A DNA stretch of 48,466 nucleotides. Source: CAYFUG01 sp964346295 (lineage in GTDB: Bacteria > Patescibacteriota > Minisyncoccia > Moranbacterales > DUUL01). Shown in pieces: positions 43,521 through 48,466 of the stretch (position 1 is the first letter of the stretch; every line of letters starts with the position of its first letter). The translations under genes and the position numbers were made by a program. The notes under the pieces were generated by a model. The model did not search any database. It was not told the DNA's origin and was given only the letters and a program-made list of their open reading frames with translations. Location of the stretch: positions 1 to 48,466 of the forward strand of contig CAYFUG010000010.1 of NCBI GenBank assembly GCA_964346295.1, written 5' to 3'.

Positions 43521-44405
43521 ATGACAACATCCAAGAAAAATTTATATCTCCTTTTTTTTCTTTTACTGCTCGCTACTTTTACTAGCCTATTTCTGGTAAA
43601 AGCTTCTTGGCAATCTCAAGAGGAGGAGCTAGTCCTCGATTCCGAGGAGCTTCAGGAGAAGCTAGCTGAATTAAGAAGATCAGATCCAGCAGTCTCTTCA
43701 AATGCGGAGACTGGTGATTCTGTCGCTGAAATCGATCCTCCTCGGCAAGAAGAAACTGAGGGTGTCGAGGATGTTTTAGTAGTAGGAAGCAGCCCTGAAA
43801 CGGAAGAAGAGCTTGCTACGGGGAGTTTTTTACTAAAGGCAGTTCCCTTCACCTCTCAAGCTCCTTATGGCAAGTGGGATCTGGTCCATGAAGAGGCTTG
43901 CGAAGAAGCGAGCCTGATCATTGTCCACAGTTTCGCAACGGGAAGAACGCAGCTTACCAAGGCTTATTCCGAAGAGCAGATTCAAGCCCTTAAGGAGTAT
44001 CAATTGAAAACCACTGGTCAATTTATTGATAGTGACATGGAAGAGCTGATGGAGATTGCTAAGGGTTTTTACGAACTGGAACTAGAGGTGGTTTATGATT
44101 TTGAACTAGAAGATATCAAAAAGCAATTACGCCGCGGTAGTCCTGTAATCATCCCTACGGCTGGTCGGCGCCTGGGGAACCCCAATTTCACTCCTCCCGG
44201 GCCGCTTTATCATAATTTGGTAGTAATTGGTTACGACGAAGATAAGAGTGAATTCATTACTCACGATCCTGGCACTCGCAACGGAGAAAATTATCGTTAT
44301 GATCAGCAATTGCTTTATAATGCTATTCACGACTACCCTGGCGATAAAACCAAAATTGAAACCGGTCGCAAGGCGATGGTGGTCCTTAAGGAAACCCCTT
44401 CCTAA
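43521..44405 (+). CDS. Membrane-anchored C39-like cysteine peptidase domain protein
   Basis: A 294-residue protein. An N-terminal transmembrane anchor (~8-27) and an acidic linker are followed by a papain-like C39-type domain (~108-294): VPFTSQAPYGKWDLVHEEACEEAS with the catalytic Cys (~132), LYHNLVVIGYD (His ~233) and FITHDPGTRNG (Asp/Asn ~250). The domain is probably outside the membrane, cutting peptides or acting on the cell wall. All three catalytic positions appear intact. Confidence 0.82.
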   Translation: MTTSKKNLYLLFFLLLLATFTSLFLVKASWQSQEEELVLDSEELQEKLAELRRSDPAVSSNAETGDSVAEIDPPRQEETEGVEDVLVVGSSPETEEELATGSFLLKAVPFTSQAPYGKWDLVHEEACEEASLIIVHSFATGRTQLTKAYSEEQIQALKEYQLKTTGQFIDSDMEELMEIAKGFYELELEVVYDFELEDIKKQLRRGSPVIIPTAGRRLGNPNFTPPGPLYHNLVVIGYDEDKSEFITHDPGTRNGENYRYDQQLLYNAIHDYPGDKTKIETGRKAMVVLKETPS

Positions 44406-44494
44406 ACTTCTTTCTGTTTGAGACTGAATTTATAAATAACCCTAAATTGGAATTGTTAGTCCTGGTTTAATCAATTTAAAAAAATAAAAACAAA

Positions 44495-46213
44495 ATGCAT
44501 TCCGAAATGTTTATTGAGTTGAGCAAGATTCTAGTCATTACTGTTTTGACTACTGGACTTGTCGGACTCCTGAGGCAACCCGCCATCATCGGCTATATTT
44601 TAAGCGGTATTATAGCGGGACCGCTGATTTTTAATATTATTGACTCCACTGAGACGCTGGCGGCCTTTTCTCAGATTGGAGTGGCCTTATTGTTATTTTT
44701 CGTAGGATTGAATCTCAATCCCAAGGTTATTAAAGATGTAGGAAAAATAGCTTTAATAACGGGATTAGGCCAAGTAATCTTTACTTCTTCTATCGGTTTT
44801 GTCATCCTGACGATCCTGGATTATCCTTCGATAACTGCTTTTTACATTTCCGTGGCGCTAGCTTTCAGTAGCACTATTGTGATAATGAAGCTTCTTTCTG
44901 ATAAAAAAGACCTGGACTCTCTTCACGGGAGAATTTCCATGGGGTTTTTGATTGTTCAAGATTTTATCGCAATTTTTATCCTATTAATCGTCTCTTCTCT
45001 CGACAATGGAGGTAACTTGGCCACCCTGGCGGTAGAAACTTTCTTAAAAGGTCTAGGAGGGATTTTTGTGCTATTTCTTCTGGCTCTTTATGTGCTTCCT
45101 CGTCTCATGAAAACCATTGCTAAATCTCAAGAGTTTTTACTTTTGTTTTCTATCAGTTGGTGCTTTTTGGTGGCCGCTGTTTTTCATTATTTAAATTTTT
45201 CTATCGAAGCGGGGGCCTTGCTGGCGGGAATAACTCTTTCTATGTCGCCTTATCATTTTGAAATTAGTTCTAAGATGAAGCCACTCCGAGATTTTTTCTT
45301 GATAATTTTCTTTATCATGCTGGGGTCAGAAATGATTTTTGCTAATATTTTAGAAAATTTAGGAACCATTATCGGATTATCCTTTTTTGTGTTAGTGGGA
45401 AATCCGCTTATCGTAATGCTCTTAATGGGAGTTATGGGCTATACTAAACGAAACAGCTTCCTGTCTGGGCTGGCAGTGGCTCAGATTAGTGAATTCTCTT
45501 TTATCGTCGTCACTATGGGAGTGACGCTAGGCCATGTTTCCCAAGAAATTCTCTCTTTGGTTACCGTAGTGGGACTAATCACCTTTACAGGCTCCACCTA
45601 TCTGATTCTTTATTCAAATAGAATTTATCCGGCAATATCAGATTACTTGTCGATTTTTGAAAAAAAAGGAAAAAAGGTTGACGAGCATCGCCATCACACA
45701 AATGATCAGTACGAAATTATTCTTTTTGGCTATAATCGAATTGGATTTGATATCTTGGAATCCCTGAAAAAGCTTAATAAAAAATTTCTTATCGTGGATT
45801 ATGATCCGGATATTATCGCCAAGCTTTCTCGAGAGGGTTATGAGTGCCGCTACGGAGACGCTAATGATTCCGAGTTGCTTAACGAAATTAATTTTGCTGA
45901 AGCTAGGATGGTCATCTCTACTATCCCAATCATTGAAACTAATTTGCTTATTATTAATAAAGTTTCAGGAGTTAATAAGCAGGCAATTATTTCGGTGGTG
46001 TCCCACCAAATCAGTGAGGCGGAGAGGTTGTACCAAGAAGGCGCTACTTATGTGATTATGCCGCACTTTTTAGGAGGTAAGCATTTCTCGGCTATCATGG
46101 AAAAAAGCAAACTTAATATGAACAGTTTTCTTAAGGAAAAGCTCTCTCATCTAGAAAATCTAACTTACCGAAAAAATCTAGGGCATAACCACCCCACGCA
46201 CGAAAATAAATGA
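44495..46213 (+). CDS. Kef-type K+/H+ or Na+/H+ antiporter (CPA2) with TrkA-N domain
   Basis: A 572-residue protein with ~12-13 membrane helices of the CPA2 family (ILVITVLTTGLVGLLRQPAIIGYILSG at the start; FSSTIVIMKLLSDK; VQDFIAIFILL). A cytosolic RCK/TrkA-N nucleotide-binding domain (~405-520, YEIILFGYNRIGFDILESL) follows. It probably exports K+ or Na+ in exchange for protons under ligand control. It ends before a strong terminator. Confidence 0.9.
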   Translation: MHSEMFIELSKILVITVLTTGLVGLLRQPAIIGYILSGIIAGPLIFNIIDSTETLAAFSQIGVALLLFFVGLNLNPKVIKDVGKIALITGLGQVIFTSSIGFVILTILDYPSITAFYISVALAFSSTIVIMKLLSDKKDLDSLHGRISMGFLIVQDFIAIFILLIVSSLDNGGNLATLAVETFLKGLGGIFVLFLLALYVLPRLMKTIAKSQEFLLLFSISWCFLVAAVFHYLNFSIEAGALLAGITLSMSPYHFEISSKMKPLRDFFLIIFFIMLGSEMIFANILENLGTIIGLSFFVLVGNPLIVMLLMGVMGYTKRNSFLSGLAVAQISEFSFIVVTMGVTLGHVSQEILSLVTVVGLITFTGSTYLILYSNRIYPAISDYLSIFEKKGKKVDEHRHHTNDQYEIILFGYNRIGFDILESLKKLNKKFLIVDYDPDIIAKLSREGYECRYGDANDSELLNEINFAEARMVISTIPIIETNLLIINKVSGVNKQAIISVVSHQISEAERLYQEGATYVIMPHFLGGKHFSAIMEKSKLNMNSFLKEKLSHLENLTYRKNLGHNHPTHENK

Positions 46214-46302
46214 GCCGGACTATTTCTTGGAATATTTTCTTGGGGAACTTTTACTCTCCTTTTTTTCTTCAGGTCTTTGTCAGCCTAAAGACCTCTTAGT
46301 GA

Positions 46303-46337
46303 AAAACCGGGACTTTCTGCGGAAAGCACCGGTTTTT
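46303..46337. terminator. Bidirectional terminator between antiporter and micropeptide cluster
   Basis: AAACCGG...CCGGTTT enclosing CTTTC-TGCG-GAAAG, followed by TTTTTGTTTTT on the plus strand and by TTTTTC on the minus strand. It ends the antiporter transcript and also the minus-strand micropeptide cluster. A second hairpin (AGGTCTTT/AAAGACCT) lies at 46271-46294. Confidence 0.82.
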
Positions 46338-46391
46338 GTTTTTGGTAAAATCCCCTTGGAGAAGCTAGTCTCCTCTTAACTTTTAACCTCC

Positions 46392-46550
46392 TCAAAAGTA
46401 ATAAGCGATCCCTTCCCAAAAATTGATTTCGAATTTCCAAATCAGGAAGATCGTCAGCCCCAGATAAGCTATTATGGGGAGCATTACAAAGACGATTCTA
46501 AACTCCCAAGGTTTCAGATCTCTCTGAAAAATTCTTAATAATCTATTCAA
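46392..46550 (-). CDS. Micropeptide C, single-span membrane protein (52 aa)
   Basis: Starts at TTG with a GGGGG run 5-6 bases upstream that may serve as SD; a stop lies in frame just above, so there is no longer form. The N-terminal half is basic (NRLLRIFQRDLKPWEFR), then one transmembrane segment (IVFVMLPIIAYLGLTIFLIW, ~19-38), then a short acidic/aromatic tail. It is third in a minus-strand cluster of three tiny genes. The family is not recognised. Confidence 0.55.
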   Translation of the reverse strand: MNRLLRIFQRDLKPWEFRIVFVMLPIIAYLGLTIFLIWKFEINFWEGIAYYF

Positions 46551-46576
46551 GGCTACCCCCTTTTTTTAAGCAAAAA

Positions 46577-46693
46577 TTAAAATAACGATGACAACAACGA
46601 GATAAAAACAGGAGAAATTAATGACCAATTTGGAATCATTAATACATTGAATAATCTTATTGTCTTTGAGGGTTGGAAATTACTATTTTTCAT
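46577..46693 (-). CDS. Micropeptide B (38 aa)
   Basis: ATG preceded by GGAGGAG at ideal spacing, the SD directly abutting the stop of micropeptide A, which suggests translational coupling. The product is basic at the start (MKNSNFQPSKTIRLFNVLM) and hydrophobic at the end (LISPVFISLLSSLF), possibly membrane-inserted. The family is not recognised. Confidence 0.6.
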   Translation of the reverse strand: MKNSNFQPSKTIRLFNVLMIPNWSLISPVFISLLSSLF

Positions 46694-46703
46694 GGTCTCC
46701 TCC

Positions 46704-46841
46704 TTAACCAAAGCTTGAAATAATCCACAGAGCCAATTTCCAGGCAATAGGAATAGCTCCCAAGACTAACAACAGAACAACAAGAGAACCAATGATGGTC
46801 CATTTGAGTGTCAAAGAATTTTTCCAAGAAATTTTTTTCAT
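46704..46841 (-). CDS. Micropeptide A, single-span membrane protein (45 aa)
   Basis: A strong SD (AAGGAGGGG) lies 6-7 bases before the ATG. The product has a basic amphipathic start (MKKISWKNSLTLKW), one transmembrane helix (TIIGSLVVLLLVLGAIPIAW) and a short tail (ISSFG). It is first gene of the cluster, just past the distal end of the CRISPR array and on the same strand as the array. It could be a type I toxin-like peptide, a small regulator of a membrane complex, or unrelated. Confidence 0.65.
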   Translation of the reverse strand: MKKISWKNSLTLKWTIIGSLVVLLLVLGAIPIAWKLALWIISSFG

Positions 46842-46924
46842 CGCTCTCCCCTCCTTAGCTAGAGTTGTTTTTTTGTGTCAATAGTTTGAAATATTTAATA
46901 ATTTTAAAGCCTCCTTTAAGATTT

Positions 46925-47921
46925 AAAGTTAAAAGTAGAAATTCCATACCAGGATTAGAGGATGACAAAATCGCACCTGACTACATAATCTACAAAAGTA
47001 GAAATTCCATACCAGGATTAGAGGGAGCTTAGTTTAATTTCTTTGATTGTCAATCTACAAAAGTAGAAATTCCATACCAGGATTAGAGTGAGAGAGAGCT
47101 ATCAGACCAAGAATTATATCTACAAAAGTAGAAATTCCATACCAGGATTAGAGGAATACAAAGGAGAGGGAAAACAAGTAACCTCATCTACAAAAGTAGA
47201 AATTCCATACCAGGATTAGAGAAAAAAAATGAACATAAAACTCAATCATCTACAAAAGTAGAAATTCCATACCAGGATTAGAGTAAAATGGGAGTTCCTA
47301 GGCTACACCCATCTACAAAAGTAGAAATTCCATACCAGGATTAGAGAAATACAACAAAGTGCTAGAGCTGCAGGATCTACAAAAGTAGAAATTCCATACC
47401 AGGATTAGAGGATTCCACTTCTCAACAATCCAAGAAATCTACAAAAGTAGAAATTCCATACCAGGATTAGAGAGTCATATTTATTGCCTCCTGCTAAGAA
47501 ATCTACAAAAGTAGAAATTCCATACCAGGATTAGAGACAATGAGGATTAGAAAAAAAAACACCAATCTACAAAAGTAGAAATTCCATACCAGGATTAGAG
47601 CTAAAAAAGAATTAGAAAGCTTATGACATCTACAAAAGTAGAAATTCCATACCAGGATTAGAGGAAAAAACAGCGAAAAACTGCAGGAAATTCGATCTAC
47701 AAAAGTAGAAATTCCATACCAGGATTAGAGTTAAGACCCCCGCCAATGTAATCGAGATCTACAAAAGTAGAAATTCCATACCAGGATTAGAGCAAAGATA
47801 CCACCAAGATAAAAAACTATATCTACAAAAGTAGAAATTCCATACCAGGATTAGAGCTAGGAAAGCAAGTCGCCAAAACCGCCGCATCTACAAAAGTAGA
47901 AATTCCATACCAGGATTAGAG
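46925..47921 (-). CRISPR. Cas12a-type (type V-A) CRISPR array, 16 repeats, 15 spacers
   Basis: Fifteen identical 36-base repeats plus one degenerate terminal repeat (46925-46960), with 15 spacers of 26-32 bases. Read on the minus strand, each repeat ends in AATTTCTACTTTTGTAGAT, the Cas12a crRNA handle (hairpin TCTAC-TTTT-GTAGA), directly followed by a spacer. This fixes minus-strand transcription and type V-A. The decayed repeat is at the far end and cas2 is on the other side, so the leader is on the right (47922-48110). The leader-proximal, most recent spacer is 47857-47885. The effector gene would be past the window edge. Confidence 0.97.
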
Positions 47922-47934
47922 AGCTAAATTTCTT

Positions 47935-47995
47935 TATTTAAGCCAAAAAGATGCAAACCTCAATAAAATTTAGAGGCGACTTTTTGGCTTAAATA
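47935..47995 (-). promoter_or_regulatory. Long inverted repeat in the CRISPR leader
   Basis: TATTTAAGCCAAAAAG (47935-47950) and its exact 16-base reverse complement (47980-47995), with an inner CCTC/GAGG pair in the 29-base loop, 13 bases from the first repeat. There is no U-run after it on either strand, so it is not a standard terminator. It could be a leader RNA hairpin or a site for integration-complex or regulator binding. A weak promoter candidate (TATAAG on the minus strand, near 48008-48013) lies upstream. Confidence 0.7.
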
Positions 47996-48110
47996 GGCTC
48001 AGTCATTCTTATAAAGACTAAGGTTTTGGAATTTCTAAACAATCCTTTCATGAGAACTTACACTTTTGTGTTTCTACAATTAGAAGTATTAAGTTTTTAA
48101 GGTTCTTTGG

Positions 48111-48389
48111 TTAAAAGTATACAATCTCTTCTTCTTCGTGGCAAGCGCTGCCGTAACGAATAACTTTATTTTTGCAGGCTTCACAAGTTTGAAAAATTAG
48201 CACGCTAGACGAACCATCAAAGCGGTTTTTATATCTAAGTTCAATTTCTTTGAGAATGTTATTTAGAATTCTTCTGCTATTTTTAATTTCATAAACTGAA
48301 TACTGCAGCTTTCTACCATAAGACTTGAGGAAATCAGAGAAGTTTTTGCGAACTTTGTCATCAGAAAAGTCATAGCAAATAATAATCAT
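48111..48389 (-). CDS. cas2: CRISPR-associated endoribonuclease/integration protein Cas2
   Basis: A 92-residue ferredoxin-like protein with the Cas2 start IIICYDFSDDKVRKNFSDFLKSYGRKLQYSVYE (conserved Asp ~7; the G-x-x-x-Q-x-S-V-x-E strand) and a C-terminal part with CEAC. With Cas1 it captures and integrates spacers. It is complete. The 77 bases upstream to the window end hold no coding sequence, so cas1 is not immediately adjacent within the window. The order cas2-leader-array on one strand is normal for type V-A. Confidence 0.95.
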   Translation of the reverse strand: MIIICYDFSDDKVRKNFSDFLKSYGRKLQYSVYEIKNSRRILNNILKEIELRYKNRFDGSSSVLIFQTCEACKNKVIRYGSACHEEEEIVYF

Positions 48390-48466
48390 GGATTTTATTT
48401 AAATCTTAAATTGTAAGATATACTAGCGTTGTTTACAAAAATTGTTAGAATTTCATGCAAATGCAA

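Noticed and set aside
46271..46294. AGGTCTTT/AAAGACCT hairpin as a separate terminator
   Set aside because: No T-run follows on either strand; the real terminator is the adjacent hairpin at 46303-46337.
48027..48037. 11-base match to the repeat in the leader, a possible anti-repeat or tracrRNA
   Set aside because: Cas12a systems need no tracrRNA, the match is short and AT-rich, and it has no terminator or promoter arrangement of a tracrRNA gene.

Overview
The window looks like part of a Candidate Phyla Radiation (Patescibacteria) chromosome. The evidence is indirect: coding DNA of moderate-to-low GC, most housekeeping genes with no visible Shine-Dalgarno (SD) sequence, a short alanyl-tRNA synthetase that ends after its editing domain, a YidC without the large periplasmic domain, several GT39-like membrane glycosyltransferases, many small secreted or single-span proteins of unknown function, and a Cas12a-type (type V-A) CRISPR repeat, a system known from several CPR lineages. 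TGA is used as a stop (for example the gene ending at 39385), so this is not a UGA-recoding lineage. I cannot place it more finely.

Layout. 1-2400 is an accessory stretch: a degenerate kinase-like gene, two structured ~135-base repeats that resemble integron attC sites, and a small coiled-coil gene. 2407-11235 carries two orphaned F1 ATP synthase genes (atpG, atpD), a soluble histidine-kinase-like protein, two GT4 glycosyltransferases sharing a 114-base identical tract, and ftsK. tRNA-Arg(UCU) follows. 11526-15592 (minus strand) holds a KamB/NpmA-like 16S rRNA methyltransferase and secreted or membrane-anchored proteins. A 28-base dif-like XerC/XerD site lies at 15778-15805. 15957-22622 holds a sorbosone-dehydrogenase-like lipoprotein, rarA, a HARE-HTH/PD-(D/E)XK nuclease, malic enzyme and alaS. 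22623-25894 contains REP-like inverted repeats and a GC-rich, SD-led Big-domain lipoprotein gene that looks foreign. Next is a valS gene broken into two reading frames, with an ASCH domain on the first half and a coiled-coil gene in between. 29808-32418 covers a PrsW-like protein, Hsp20 and two coiled-coil envelope proteins. 32639-39385 is an envelope and folate block (Wzz-like, M16 peptidase, folD, two GT39-like proteins, yidD). 39430-41379 is the classic rpmH-rnpA-yidC-jag operon behind a strong promoter. 41537-46213 holds a flippase, a small membrane protein, a C39-like peptidase and a Kef-type antiporter.

The right end is the most unusual part. A minus-strand CRISPR locus has cas2, a leader containing a 16-bp inverted repeat, 15 identical 36-base repeats plus one decayed terminal repeat, and then a cluster of three tiny (38-52 aa) membrane-peptide genes, each with its own SD. 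cas1, cas4 and cas12a, if present, lie beyond the window edge.

Functional links. FtsK and the dif-like site fit chromosome-dimer resolution. The glycosyltransferases, Wzz-like protein and flippase fit surface polysaccharide assembly. L34, RNase P protein, YidC and Jag fit ribosome, tRNA and membrane-protein biogenesis. CRISPR and the HARE nuclease are candidate defence genes. The strongest leads for new biology are the split ValRS-ASCH locus, the micropeptide cluster beside the CRISPR array, and the A1408-methyltransferase homologue.
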